A stretch of 64,000 bases of DNA from Salvator merianae. Its lineage: Eukaryota > Chordata > Lepidosauria > Squamata > Teiidae. The stretch is taken from assembly GCA_003586115.2 (NCBI GenBank), contig QVOM02000112.1, forward strand, positions 105,488,701 to 105,552,700. Direction: 5' to 3'. The stretch's first letter is position 1. Every line of letters starts with the position of its first letter. A program made the translations under genes and the position numbers. This document shows, one piece after another, positions 12,305 through 23,750 of this stretch. The notes under the pieces were generated by a model, which did no database searches, was not told where the DNA came from, and saw only the letters and a list, made by a program, of their open reading frames with translations.

Positions 12305-12878
12305 TTGATCTCTGATCACCTGGAACACCTTCCTTACTAAATCAGGCTGCAGCATCTTGGCCTCTTCAACCTTGAAAGACAGTGTTTAAGAGGGGACCTG
12401 ACTGAAGCATATAAAATTATGCACAGTATGGGGAAGGTGGATAGAGAAAAAAATCTTTTCTCTATTGCACAACTCTAGGACCAAGGGGCACTCCATGAAG
12501 CTGATGAGCAGGAGAGTTAGGACTGACAAGGGGAAGTATTTTTTCACCCAGAAGGTCATTGGTCTGTGGAATCTACTACCGGAAGAAGTGGTGACAGCAA
12601 TCTGCCTGGATAGCTTTCGGAATCGATTAGACAGATTCATGGAGATCAGGTGTATCAATGGCTACTAGAGTGGAAGCCTAGGTACTGCCTCCAGGTTGGA
12701 AAGACAGGCAGGATGTCTGTAAAACCCATTTGCGGGGAGTCAAGAGCAGGTGAAGGTTTTGCATTTGCCTTCCTCTTGAGAATGCCCAGAACCAATTGGT
12801 GGGCCACTGTGTGAGACAGGATGCTGGACTAGATGGGTGTTGGCCTGATCCAGCAGGGCTCCTCTTATGTTCTTATCT
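12305..12878 (+). mobile_element. CR1 LINE 3' end, sense
   Basis: It carries the degraded ORF2 C-terminus (GKYFFTQKVIGLWNLLPEEV, ending RCINGY at about 12668), then the CR1 3' UTR, ending in TTCTTAT. It aligns along its length with 62735-63285. It is 5' truncated. Confidence 0.9.
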
Positions 12879-13655
12879 GCCTAGAGCTTTAGTGGTGGCA
12901 TAAAGAGAGCCTTGGTTGTTCAGGGTGCCCCCTGCTGAGTCAGTACAGCACTGCTGGTGGGAGGGTATGGGATCCTGCTAGGCAGTGTTGTCTTGAATTA
13001 CCACTTGCTGGGAATCTGTGATGAGCTCACCACCATTGCTTCCATGACTCCCCCGACCTTGGGGCGAGCGTGGATCCTGCCCTTTTCTGGCTTCAACCGC
13101 CACTGCCCTGATGAGCCAAAATTAAAATGATGCTTCTGTGGGGGAACACTGTTTTGGAGTGAAGGAAGCCCTCATGTTCACCCATGGGCTTGCAATCTGG
13201 TGGTGGAGAAAGAAGGTGGGGGGAACACAGACCCCTGGCCTTTAATATTTATAGAAAGATAGAGATGGAAAGAGGGGAAGCAGAACCAGAGCTCTACCCT
13301 TGGCCATTCCAGGAAGGCGAAAGCTGACAAAATAAATGCCAGGCAATGCAAAGTGATTTACATGCTAGTGCCACACTACTTTTTTTCCCTGGCTGGGCAA
13401 ACTGCAGAACTCTTCTAAATGGAGGAGATACAGAATCCAGCTTAACAGAATCCTGCAGGCTTTTTTCTGCACTATGTCCACACGTAAACATTAAACACTA
13501 AAAAAAGTTGGCCAAAGGATGCAAACCAGCATTTGGACCGATCTCAGAATAAGCAGCAACTTCAGCCGGTTGTTTTTAAGCCTCAGAACAGTGGTGATGG
13601 TGGGCAGGAACCGTTCCTGGACTTTATCCTTGCAATGACCATCTAAAGCACAGCT
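12879..13655. other. Intergenic stretch, nothing recognised
   Basis: Moderate GC content; no repeat or exon identified. Confidence 0.3.
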
Positions 13656-13664
13656 GATCAGTTG

Positions 13665-13990
13665 TCACCAAGGGCACATTCCAACACAGCATCTAATCAG
13701 TTTACAGTCTGTCTTCTGTTCCCACTGGCTCAACATGATTTTGCCTTTCTGTAGTTTTTCTGGACCAAATTGCCAAAATGAGGTCTACTTTGCATTTGGA
13801 TTAAATGAATTATCTGCCCGTTTCAGATCATTAGCCCATTCTACTTTGTAATGTGAGAATGTGCAAGTAGACCATTTAGGAGGGGTCTGTACTTTTTGGG
13901 GGCGTGAAAAAAGAAAGGGATCCCCATTTGCTGCCATCCAATGACAGACTTTATTGTGGGTGTTGTACTTAGGAGGCTGAGAACGTCACA
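13665..13990. mobile_element. Diverged copy of the left part of the 14.06-kb element
   Basis: It aligns in order with 14062-14375: the ATCTAATCAGTTTA block, the CACTGGCTCAACATGATTTT block, the ATCCCCATTTGCTGCCATCC block and the AATGACAGACTTTATTGTGGG block. The CpGs of the younger copy appear here as TG or CA, as expected from age. Confidence 0.7.
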
Positions 13991-14057
13991 ATTGGGGTGG
14001 GAAGAGAGAACAACACCTGGCATATATTGCCTGGTTTCTGCCGTTTTGTCCTCTTTG

Positions 14058-15646
14058 GCTGCGGTCGGACATGGCATTTAATCAGTTTAAAGGCTGTCTT
14101 CACTTCCCGCTATCCCGACAGACACGGCATTTAATCAGTCTTCACTTCCCGCTGTCCCGACATGATCTTCCCGTTCCGTAATTTTTAAGGATTAAATTGG
14201 CTAAATGCGCATTACTTTGTCTTCGGATTTTATCAACTCGCAAGCCGTTCCAGATCGCTAGCGCGCTTTACTTTGTGCTGTGGGCACGAGGAAAGCGATT
14301 ATGTAATTTTTTGTGGGCGTGCAGAGGGAGGGATCCCCATTTGGTGCTGTCCAATGACAGACTTTGTGGGTGGGCAGGAAGCGCCTCCATTATCCCCATT
14401 GCTGTCAGCGGAAAAGAAACCGCATGTCGCTGCAATACTTATTGGCCAAATTTGCCCCAAGAGCTGAAACTTGTTATGGACTGTCTTGAAGCGGGGAGGG
14501 GGCCTCCATCGCTGCCCTGCTAAAGCCGAGAAGGGGCAACCGAGCAGGCGGAGGTGGTAGAGGTTGCTGCTCCTACTACCACTGGCGATGCAGCGGATGA
14601 GACCCCCCCCCGGCGATGACATTCACTTGCCAGACTTGGGGGATTAAAACAACAGCCCCCAGCGCCGCCTTGGACGGAGGCTCCCGCGCACGGTGACCCG
14701 TCTTCCCCACCCCAGCTCCTGCCTGAACGGTAGCCCGGCTAGGCAACTTGTTGGGGAGCGGCGAGGCGGCTGCAGGTGGGGCTTCCTGGGCGACTTCTCC
14801 GCGCTCATGGCTGCGTGTGGTTGCAGCGGCCGAGTTCTGTCTCCCTTCCCTCTGCGCCCTCGTTCATGTGGCTTGTCGCACTAGGCTGCCTGCCTGCCTT
14901 GAGTTGTATTTCCACATTCCTTTGCTCCAGCCGAGTTCTTACCTGTTGAGCTGCAGGTTGAGATCCCTGCCTTTTATTCCCCCCTCCCACTTTTGGCATA
15001 GCTGCCGGATTATTCTTATTCTTATTCTTTCTCTTCGCTTCTCTTTAATAGCAGCACTGTCAAAATAGTAGCCCCCCCCCACGTTCCCTCCCCAGTTTTT
15101 CCCTTTCTTATGGACCTCTCCTGCTTTTACGCTACTTTTAAAATGCGCATTTGCGTTAAAGTGCAGTAGCAGGAGAGCAGAAATTTTATTAGCATTTCAA
15201 AAGCTTTTAGTTTTTTAAAGTTTCACAGTTTTAAATCTCTGCTTTGACGATGTCCGACCACGGCCATAGTTTTAAAGTTCTGCTTGAGTAGATAGAGCAA
15301 ATGGCCAATGCATAGTAACGCTGCCAAATGAATCCAGGCAGCAGCAAGAGCAGAGCTTGACTTTCCCGCCCCGTGACGTCAAGATTTGAACGTTGGGACT
15401 GCAGCCAATCGCTGACTGCATAGGGAGGGAATTTTGACGCAGCCAGTCACTGACTGCATAGGGAGGAGATTTTGATGAGGGGTGGAGGCATGGGAAATAT
15501 CAGTGTGGGAACGAGCAAGTATGAATTGACTCCGTGTTAAATTGTAACTGTGGGAACGACCAGAGGACGACCAAAGGACGAATTCACTGCGCGTACTCTT
15601 CTATACGGATTACATATCTCTGCTTTGACGATGTCTGACCGCGGCC
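14058..15646. mobile_element. GC-rich terminal-inverted-repeat element, probably composite
   Basis: The left end is GGCTGCGGTCGGACAT. Two inverse ends occur on the right: ATGTCCGACCACGGCC (15250-15265) and ATGTCTGACCGCGGCC (15631-15646), each preceded by CTCTGCTTTGACG. Near the left end a unit containing GGCATTTAATCAG and CACTTCCCGCTNTCCCGACA is duplicated in tandem (14070-14162). It is CpG-rich in the middle, and no transposase frame is visible. I read it as a non-autonomous DNA element with a nested or duplicated right end. An alternative is a genuine CpG island over an unrecognised promoter. Confidence 0.5.
15360..15615. repeat. Promoter-like repeat unit with CRE and CCAAT motifs, copy 1
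   Basis: It contains a perfect TGACGTCA (15374-15381) and two tandem sub-units with AGCCAATCGCTGACTGCATA and AGCCAGTCACTGACTGCATA. These are followed by repeated GGGAACGA and GGACGA blocks. It matches 16475-16680. The regulatory role is only suggested by the motifs. Confidence 0.5.
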
Positions 15647-15651
15647 TTCTT

Positions 15652-16084
15652 GTGTCTTCAAACTGATTTTTTTTACTGTTTGATTTTTTTAACAAAAGAG
15701 AAGATGCAGTGGAAAGAGAAGATGCACTGGAAACTATCCGTCATTTACCTTGGTCAACACCCTGTTCTATAGTTGGCTTGGCACCACAGTCCACATTCAA
15801 AATGCATACCTCCTTCTCTCTCTCCTATCTCTGCAAGGATAATGTATCAACATTTTCCTTTCTCCTGTCCCTGCAAGAAAGTCACTGTGTTTCCTCCATT
15901 TTCCTTTGGCAATGCACAAGGGAAACAATGTTTCCTTTCATTAAGAGAGGACTTTTAAGAACATTCCTTTTAAACTAGAATTTTATTTACTCTACCTAGA
16001 GGGCAACTTTGATAATGTTAATGTTTCAATCCAAAACATGGTGACTGCAGAAAATGGAAAGGAGATAAAATACCTCTGGTATTT
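15652..16084. other. Stretch between the TIR element and the L1 end, unassigned
   Basis: No clear homology; it may be the diverged upstream part of the L1 copy. Confidence 0.25.
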
Positions 16085-16450
16085 TAGATGATTGGTTTAT
16101 TAAAATGATGAATCTCTCAGAGATGGACAAATTGACTAACTTATCGAGAAACAAGACTGTGGATAAGTTTGTTAAAAACTGGAAACCCTTTATTGACTTT
16201 CCACAACAATTAGAGAATGAGTTTGTTATCTACTGGATTTGAAAAATAAAAATGAAGGAAGACATGTTGGAAGAAGAAGGGAAACCAGGAGGGGCAAGAA
16301 ACAAGAAATCTAGAAGAAAATTTTGAAGACGGGGGGAAGCCAAAATGTAATGAACAAAGGTTACTATATAAACACACCCGTTTGGGAATATATGTTTGAT
16401 GTATTTTTTTTCTTTTAAAAAGAAGACTTTTACGCAAAACTGGCACTGTG
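16085..16450 (+). mobile_element. L1 LINE 3' end
   Basis: Positions 16120-16242 read EMDKLTNLSRNKTVDKFV, then KNWKPFIDF, and stop at TGA. This is the ORF2 C-terminal form of vertebrate L1. It is followed by an A-rich 3' UTR and an ATGTATTTTTTTTC tail. It is 5' truncated; only the last ~50 codons are legible. Confidence 0.6.
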
Positions 16451-16474
16451 CTTTAGTGGCTCTAGGGGAAACAG

Positions 16475-16680
16475 AATGTTGGGACTGCATCCAATCACTG
16501 ACTGCATAGGGAGGGGAATTTGGTGAGGGGTGGAGACAGAAGGGTATGGTTTCCCCATGCCAAGCATGAGAAAAATGAGGTGCGAGAATGAGCAAATCCG
16601 AATTGAGTCTGTGTTTTAATGGAAATATGGGAACGACCGAAACACGTGCTCAATCCTTGTTCTCCTCCAATACAGATTAA
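16475..16680. repeat. Promoter-like repeat unit, copy 2
   Basis: It aligns with 15395-15600: GTTGGGACTGCATCCAATCA, CTGACTGCATAGGGAGG, GTGAGGGGTGGAG and GGGAACGACCGAA occur in the same order. The CRE is not present and only one CCAAT sub-unit remains. Confidence 0.5.
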
Positions 16681-16827
16681 ATTTACGATGTGGAACTGCG
16701 TCCCTAGTGTGTCAGGTTTGGGAAGGGATCTCCCCATATCCTTCTGTTTCAAAAGTAACATGAGCGGTACTGCTTGAAGTTGCACCGAGTCACCCTCGGC
16801 ACCCATCTGACCAGGGTTCAATAGTGG

Positions 16828-16869
16828 CTGCTCCTGCTCCTGCTCCTGCCCCTGCCCCTGCCCCTGCCC
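16828..16869. repeat. Hexanucleotide repeat (CTGCTC/CTGCCC)n
   Basis: Seven hexamer units run in tandem, changing from CTGCTC to CTGCCC halfway. Confidence 0.95.
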
Positions 16870-16930
16870 TAGCCACAGCTCTCTCATCCATATTTAGATG
16901 CAACCCATACTCAAAACACTCAACCTTCCT

Positions 16931-16953
16931 CACTTGATCTTAGCCAAAAGGCC
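16931..16953 (-). ncRNA. U2 snRNA-derived fragment (23 bp)
   Basis: On the minus strand this is identical to U2 snRNA from about nucleotide 11 to 33, including GGCTAAGATCAAGTG, the segment around the branch-site-pairing region's 5' side. Homology stops on both sides, so it is not a U2 gene; it is a retrocopied scrap or part of a snRNA-derived SINE. Recognition is from memory of U2. Confidence 0.6.
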
Positions 16954-16989
16954 AAAACATTCAATCTACTTGTACAGATTGGGAGGAGT

Positions 16990-17802
16990 CCCAAGCTGGA
17001 ATCTAAAGAACAATCACACCACATTTTCCAGTGGGTTTATTTGCACCTAAAACCAGCAAAGACAGTTGCTGAACAGGCGCAATCCAAATGGGAGAGTTTT
17101 CCGTCATTCTTTTCTGTGGCAGTCAAAATCTCTCACATGCAAGGATGGATCAGGGCCCAAAATTTGAACTCAAGTATGTTTTCAGTGTTGCTCCAACATA
17201 TGAATTTCGATTCATACAGAGTTCCTGTATGTCAGGCTGCCTCCAGACAACAAGAGGAAAGGCTGAATATCAATCCACCGTCAGCATCGCTCCTCACTGT
17301 GGCCCACCAGACTCGTGCGAGGGTCTCCTGGCATAGTTTTGCTTACTGGGACATCTAGCAAGATCCATACAGCATTATTTCACTGAGAACTTCTGGATAT
17401 CCAGCACTATTTTTACTACAAATTAAGCAGCCATTACACTGCACTCCCAACATGCCACTGGGGCTGTCTGCTGGTCCACCCTTGATGCTTGCATCCTGCT
17501 AGCATTTCTGCCATGTCTGGTAGCAGCCTCAATCCACCTAAGGAAGTTTTGCTAGTTTGGATGAATACATAAACTGCATACAAATATTGCCATTACGTTG
17601 TGGCTGAGTACAGATAGATAACCATGTGTGTCTCAAACCACGTTCATTCCATGCCTGTGTTTCTGAATGGAACCAAAAAGTGGAAATTGTATTTCAGTAG
17701 AAGTTAGGCACAGAGGAATTTGAAAATTTCAAAAAATTGGTAGCTCATAAAAAAAAAAAAAAAAAAGGATAAAAAAATGAATATCGAATTTTGTGTGCCT
17801 TC

Positions 17803-17838
<36 letters not shown>

Positions 17839-18905
17839 GGGGCAGATCTTGTTAGGACAAACAATGAGTAGAAGGAGGAATCTGGAGCAAGAAGAAAACA
17901 AAATGGATGAAAAGTTAAGCATCCTTTCTGCTGTTCTAATCTCTTCTGGATACATATTTCTGTTGCTGGATACATATTTCTGTATGTCAGGAAGTCCAAT
18001 CGCAGATGCCTCATATAACATGGCATTTGGGCCCTTTAACAGCTGCACAATTGTTTGCCATTAAGGGATCAACTCTATTAAAGCGAATAAAACACTTTAA
18101 TGCAGCTGTTCATACACTGCAAAATTGGTAACTGCATTCATAATGTGGAAATCTGGAGCGATGGATTTTAAAGTTTTACTTCTGATTCTGATTTTTCATG
18201 AACTTGGCGTTTTATTGCATTCCTATCAGTTTGTGTCCAACTGACATGTATATGGTTGCATTTATAGACACATACAGGTCATTCCTTATACAATGGGCAA
18301 CACATAGTGCTGTTTCAGTTAGGCATGTTAAGCAAAATGCAGTTCACATTTTATAATGCAAATCTACGCTGTGCATACTACGTCAACAGAAAGCCAGCAG
18401 TTAGGGAAAAGTGGTGATTGTGAAGCTTTACTTAATATGATTTGCATGTGGTGATTTCTGGGAAAGAAATCACAGTGTCACGAGAGCTGGCATATATGTA
18501 CCAATTATGAACATGCAAAAAATGACCATCAGTATACAAATACACACATTTGAATTGGGTGGAAGTTAGCAGAAATGGAAAATTGTACAAACTGGATGTC
18601 TGATCAGCATGGATCCCTAAAAATCTACAAGTAACTGAACAGTCATTGGCTTGCTCAACTATCTCTTGTGGGAAATCTATGGAACTACCAGCAATTTAGA
18701 AACTTGTGTCATTATAGATAGGTCTGCACAATTTTGTGTAGCTAGAGGATGGAAATGATCAGGCACATATTGCCACCTAGTGGTAATTAAATGCATGTCC
18801 TTGTTCTGGTATGAAGAAGGACCTGTTCAAAGATTTTTCACCACATTGTGGCACAATCAGTTGTATATTTAATTGGAATTACTGAATTTTTGAACAGAAG
18901 TTGCA
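16990..18905. other. Intergenic stretch, nothing recognised apart from short simple repeats
   Basis: It contains a poly(A) run at about 17750-17766 and the CA repeat listed separately. The 17040-17360 part shows no recognisable family. Confidence 0.3.
17806..17835. repeat. (CA)15 microsatellite
   Basis: This is a perfect CA run. Confidence 0.98.
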
Positions 18906-18908
18906 ATC

Positions 18909-18910
<2 letters not shown>

Positions 18911-18955
<45 letters not shown>

Positions 18956-18967
18956 TAGATATAGATA
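18911..18967. repeat. (GATA)n microsatellite
   Basis: About twelve GATA units are followed by three ATAGAT units. GATA arrays are common in reptile genomes. Confidence 0.97.
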
Positions 18968-20335
18968 AAATATTCATTTGAAGTACATATACATATACCT
19001 GTATATGAGTATGTATACTGTGTGTTTTGGCCAAATAAGACCTCCATTTTATCCAAAATAATTTCTCCCAAAAACTCTCTGCATCCTATTTTTAATTTAA
19101 GCTAACTAAATATATCGTGGCACATCTTATATGCCAGTGTTTCTTATATGGCATGAAACACAGTACATATATGTATATATCTTCAGTCTCAAATACTGAT
19201 TTATACGTATTATCATATTTTAAATCAAGCTAAGTTGCTATCTGGGGTCCCGGTGTAGCTTTCCAAGGACATTTTCGGGCCCTTGAAACCTGGCCAATTT
19301 TGACATCAAAAGGAAAAAAAGAAGCGAGTAGACCTTCACTTAGGCCTGTATCCCAAAGGAGCTGAAAATTGCCTGTTCATCAGACATCAACTGAGGGACC
19401 CTTTAATGGCCTGGGAGGTACAGAAATTACCTCTTGTGCCTCACTTGTCTGTGTGCATGATTCGTACACGTGGGCCCATCATACATGCTCTGTTTACTGA
19501 GGTGAACAATAATCACGCCTCAGTACATTGACTCTGCATATTGGAGATTTGGTTTCCTCAGGATCACTTCATTTGTTGGTTATGTTTTATATTTTGATTT
19601 CATGTTTATTTTATATTTTATATCTCAGATTGGAGCTTATATTATATATCCTAAATTATTTACACATAATTGATCTTTTCAAGATATAAATACTTCTCTC
19701 TTAATAATTTTCTTCTTTGTGTGGCCTGCACTTACTTAGTTGTATCAATCCTCGGGCAGAATTCAACACGCCTTAGCACATTTTTGTTTTTCTGTGTGGT
19801 AAAATTCACAAGGTGGGACTTTGCCCGTAAAACATTCTACCAGTGGGGCACAGAATGCCCACACAGGAGTTGCTCTGCCTCAGAAAATGAACCTTTCCGC
19901 TAAGATACTGGGCAAGCCACTAGATTATTTAATCTGTCACTTTTGTGGACTCTTTTTAAGCTGTCTCATTTTGTTTTGTAATGTTTTTTGACTAGCACAA
20001 ATTAATACATTGCATAGCAGCAGAGTTTGGTCAAGTGGCTAAATAGCAGAAGCTATACTACAGACTCTGTTCGAAGATGTTAAGAATTTAAGCAGAGAAT
20101 GGACACCTAACAGTAGGCATCCACTTTGGTTTAACACTTCACCCAAATGGCCCCATTTCTGAACTTCCTAGGTGCATACTCTGCTAGTGAGTGCACAGAA
20201 GGCTCAACGCAATCTACCTTTGTATCACACCAAGTCACTTTGACTCTTCTAGCAATCCTCTCCTCTGAAGATGGATATTGTAGGTTCAAAGGAAGACTGT
20301 GGAACATGGCATAACAACCCCAAAACATAAAACAT
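18968..20335. other. AT-rich intergenic stretch, nothing recognised
   Basis: No repeat family, exon or RNA gene was identified. Confidence 0.3.
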
Positions 20336-20337
20336 AA

Positions 20338-20580
20338 GAGGAAAAAGAGGAGTTGGTTTTTGTACCCCACTTTTCTCACCCTGAGGGAACTCAAAGCAGC
20401 TGACAAACCTTCTGTTCTTCTCCCCACAAGTGATACCTTGTGAGGTAGGTGGGGCTGTAGGAACTCAGAACAGAGCTGTGACGAGCCCACGGTTGCCCAG
20501 CTGGCTTCATGCAGACTCGAATTCGGAGAGTTCCAGATAAGAGTCTGACACACTAATGACAAGGCCAAACTGGTGGACTG
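20338..20580 (-). mobile_element. Squamate tRNA-derived SINE, antisense
   Basis: In plus orientation it shows the familiar series GAGTTGGTTTTTGTACCCCAC, TTGTGAGGTAGGTGGGGCTG and GCCCACGGTTGCCCAGC, then a decayed tRNA-like head at 20515-20580. This is the SINE type widespread in lizards and snakes, and part of the reason for calling the source a squamate. Confidence 0.75.
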
Positions 20581-20735
20581 GGCCACAGCTCATCTAGTTC
20601 AGCATCCTGTCTCACACCAATTGCTTCTGGACATCTCCGGCAGAAGATAAAGGCAAAACCCGCATCTGCTCTTGACTCCCTGCAAGTGGCCTTTAGAGGC
20701 AACCTGCATGTCTTTCCACCCTGGAGGCAGCACCA
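20581..20735 (-). mobile_element. CR1 LINE 3' UTR fragment, antisense
   Basis: It matches the antisense of 63085-63260: AGCATCCTGTCTCACACCA, CAATTGCTTCTGG and GACTCCCTGCAAGTGGCCTT. It abuts the SINE at 20338-20580. Confidence 0.85.
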
Positions 20736-22720
20736 GTGACAAGTGAGATGAAAACTGGCCATGGAAGCCTTCATCCCTCCATGTGATAAGCCAGTTCAGA
20801 TAGTTTGATAGGGTTCACAAAACCAGACCACCAAGCTGAGGAGACAGCAGTTTGGTGCAAATCAAAGGTAGATTGTGCCTGTTCTTCCATGCCTTCCCCA
20901 CCACAGCACATGGGGGTCAACATGTGGGTATGGGTGCCAGCCTGTCTGGCAAGGGTGCTGTAGTTGCAGAATTCCTGCTTACCAGCAGAGTTGGACCTGT
21001 ATGGAAGAGTTTCTTTTTGGTCTGCACCCCCCATGCAGTGTCCACGGTGCAGAAAGGATTTTTGTCCAACGTGGGCCAGGTACACACCAAACAAACCAGG
21101 ACTCCTCAAAAGCATTTTGCTAGTCAAAAACCACTACACTATTTCATCCCTTTGAACTGGAGCATAACTAGGACCAGAACATTTAATTTCGAAAGATTTC
21201 GCTAACCTGGATTATCCATCGTGTCCAAAGTAGGCTCTGTTGAAGTAGGTGGCTGAAGACTTGATACTCCAGGATTTTCTACATCAGGCCCATAGAAAAA
21301 GAAGGGGAAACATAATCTGACTTCCTTATGCAGATATAAATTATAACTACTTCTGTTTGGATCTAGTAGAGATGTGTCTTCGCTTACATCACTTCAGTGG
21401 GGTTAAAGCAGTGGAAGCAAAGAAATTGAATGGCTCGATTTTATCAGTTGTGTGCTGGGATCTTTGGATGAAGGGCAAGATACAAATGTAATAAACACAC
21501 TTAAATAAATAAATTAAATCCCATTGAACAATAGGCCAATATAAGATTCAGGCAGGTTAAAAACAGTTTTCCAATTGCCATATCTCCACTAGAAATGCAC
21601 AAGCATCCTAAGCGGGCAGTTTGTGTTTTTCCCCCCAGTCTTGGGCTAATTTAAGATAAAATTTTATGGCACAAATTTCTGGGAGTAAAGCCCATTTTAT
21701 TAGATGTTCAAGTTGTAACTCTCAGTTGCAAGTGACGAGGAAATCTTAGACCTTCCATATCACATGTAGCCAAGGTATAACTGGGGTTGTCACAGATTGT
21801 CTGTTTTATACTTGATTTCCTTCTAGCTTTGCTGCTTAAAATGATTTCCCACTGTACTTCTTTGTGTCTATTCCACAAAAACTTGTGTCTATTCCACTGA
21901 TATGCTGTATTAGAATTAATTCATCTTTGAGTTGCTGTAGGACTTGTTTTTTTATTCATACATATCAAATATCAAATGCACAAATCACCTTGGCAACTCT
22001 TTTCATTAGATTTTGAGGAACTTTACTCATGTAGCAAAGAACCAAATCCCTAATCTGAACTCCTAGAAGTTTCTAATTACTCATGGCAGCTTATAGATGG
22101 CTTGTCATTCATACAAACATAAATTATCTATCTATCTATCTTGAGAACAATTCACAATACAAGCAAATACCATTTTTAAAACTGGCCTTGTACCAGCCCA
22201 AATGCTTTTTGTACAAGATGAAGCCAAGATCAACCAACAACATTTATTCTAACTTTAAGGGGGCGGAAGAGTATGGGGTAAGGTCATAAGGGATATTAAG
22301 AATACTGGGATTTTTTAAAGATCATACGGTGACTGCAGCCAAATTTTATCAACCCACATGCACCATGCTGTGCAGCCTGAAAGCTACTTCAAAGGGAATT
22401 TGTGATCTGACATTGTAAACTGCTGTTCAAGGAAAAAGGTTAGAATATTCTTCCAGATAGCCAAAGGTCCTTGTGTGAGCCTAAGAAGGTCCCAGATTCC
22501 AGAATTTGTGTAACGCCAGCTGTTACAATTGGCACAATCAGACTGGCATTTCCATGCCAACTCCAGATACTTTTAACTCCAAGGGAAACAAAAGCGTGTA
22601 ACTCCTTTCCAACTTGTGCCACTTCATATGCAGTGCATTCCATAGAGAGAAAAAACACACTGTTCAAAGTGTCAAAAAGCCCCCCTCCCCTTTTCAGTTT
22701 GGAGATTTCACTAAGTTAGG
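20736..22720. other. Intergenic stretch, mostly unrecognised
   Basis: A short L2-type tail (GGGCAAGATACAAATGTAATAA) is seen at 21468-21520. Nothing else was assigned. Confidence 0.3.
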
Positions 22721-23031
22721 CTGCATCTACATGCAGTTAAAAAAAAAAGTACCTCTGAGGCAGCTTAGGCTGCATTCACACGCATTAAAAAAAGCTCAAA
22801 AGTGACTTAAGAGATAGCAGCGTGCAGATACTAGTGTTCTCATTCCACCTCTAATCCACATTAAAGGCCACAAAATGTGCCTGAAAATTCATTTGGAAAT
22901 GTATTTCCTGTTTTTTAACCTAGCTCAGAGGCAATAGTGGAAATTATTCCATCTCTAAGCTGCTTTTGAGCTACTTTCGTACCATCTCTAAGCTGCTTTT
23001 GAGCTACTTTCATTTTAGGATAAGAACATGC
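22721..23031. repeat. Unclassified repeat with tandem sub-units
   Basis: Two tandem starts (TTAGGCTGCATCTACATGCA and TTAGGCTGCATTCACACGCA) and a 33-bp tandem duplication (22949-22981 and 22982-23011, identical over 30 bases). The GGCTGCAT start recalls the GGCTG-type termini at 11556 and 14058. Confidence 0.45.
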
Positions 23032-23724
23032 CACTGTTTTTAAATTTTGAACTGCTTTTTTTTCTAGATGAAAATATAAAATGTAAGTGATAGAGTCAGG
23101 GTGTGACAGTTAAAAAAATTATCTGGCTCTGACAACTATATTGGTATCTTGATGCTTCTTGATCTCTGATGAATCATTAAACAAAATTACTTATGTCAAT
23201 TACAGTTATCCTTGATTATATGAGGGTTTGTTTGTTTTTTAAACTAACAAACTGCTCTTAAAATGAAAAATCATGTAGCACATTCCTATTTCTACTACTT
23301 TTGGCACCACTACGGCCTGTTGTAAGCAAAAGTTTCATTTAGTGAAAAACAGGTTGGTATTTGTACATCTGTTATAATGAAATCCCTTATACAAGTGCTT
23401 GTCCATACAATGGATTACTATATTTTAATTCATATCAGTAGCTTCTGAGATTACAGAAAAAATGAAGGTGTCGTAGGTCTTTGTGAACTAAAGGAATTAG
23501 ATACTACCTTCATATAGCTGTAGCAATTCAGTATGACATAATATATTTAAGGATTGTTTTATATTAGTTACTCAAGCCATTTTTTTTAAAAAAAAAAAAA
23601 CCATTTTAATTGGGATCTAACTGAGCCAAGTACCAGATTAATACTGATTTCCACTGAACCTAGTTTGATGTATGTGGCCTAGGGGAAAGCAAACAAGACC
23701 CAGAAATAAAGGCAAATGTTAAAA
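23032..23724. other. AT-rich stretch downstream of NUP58, nothing recognised
   Basis: It has poly(T)/poly(A) runs near 23581-23600 but no recognisable element. It lies immediately beyond the inferred NUP58 3' end. Confidence 0.3.
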
Positions 23725-23744
23725 GCAATGCTTATTTCAATCCA

Positions 23745-23750
23745 TTTATT
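23745..23750 (-). promoter_or_regulatory. Candidate distal poly(A) signal AATAAA of NUP58
   Basis: The canonical hexamer lies on the minus strand about 1.9 kb after the stop, at the point where the repeat-free sequence ends. Confidence 0.4.

Noticed and set aside
14200..15070. GC-rich, CpG-containing stretch as the promoter and first exon of ATP8A2, the next gene expected by mammalian synteny
   Set aside because: No recognisable ATP8A2 sequence; the stretch is bounded by inverted repeats and has a decayed second copy, which fits a mobile element better.
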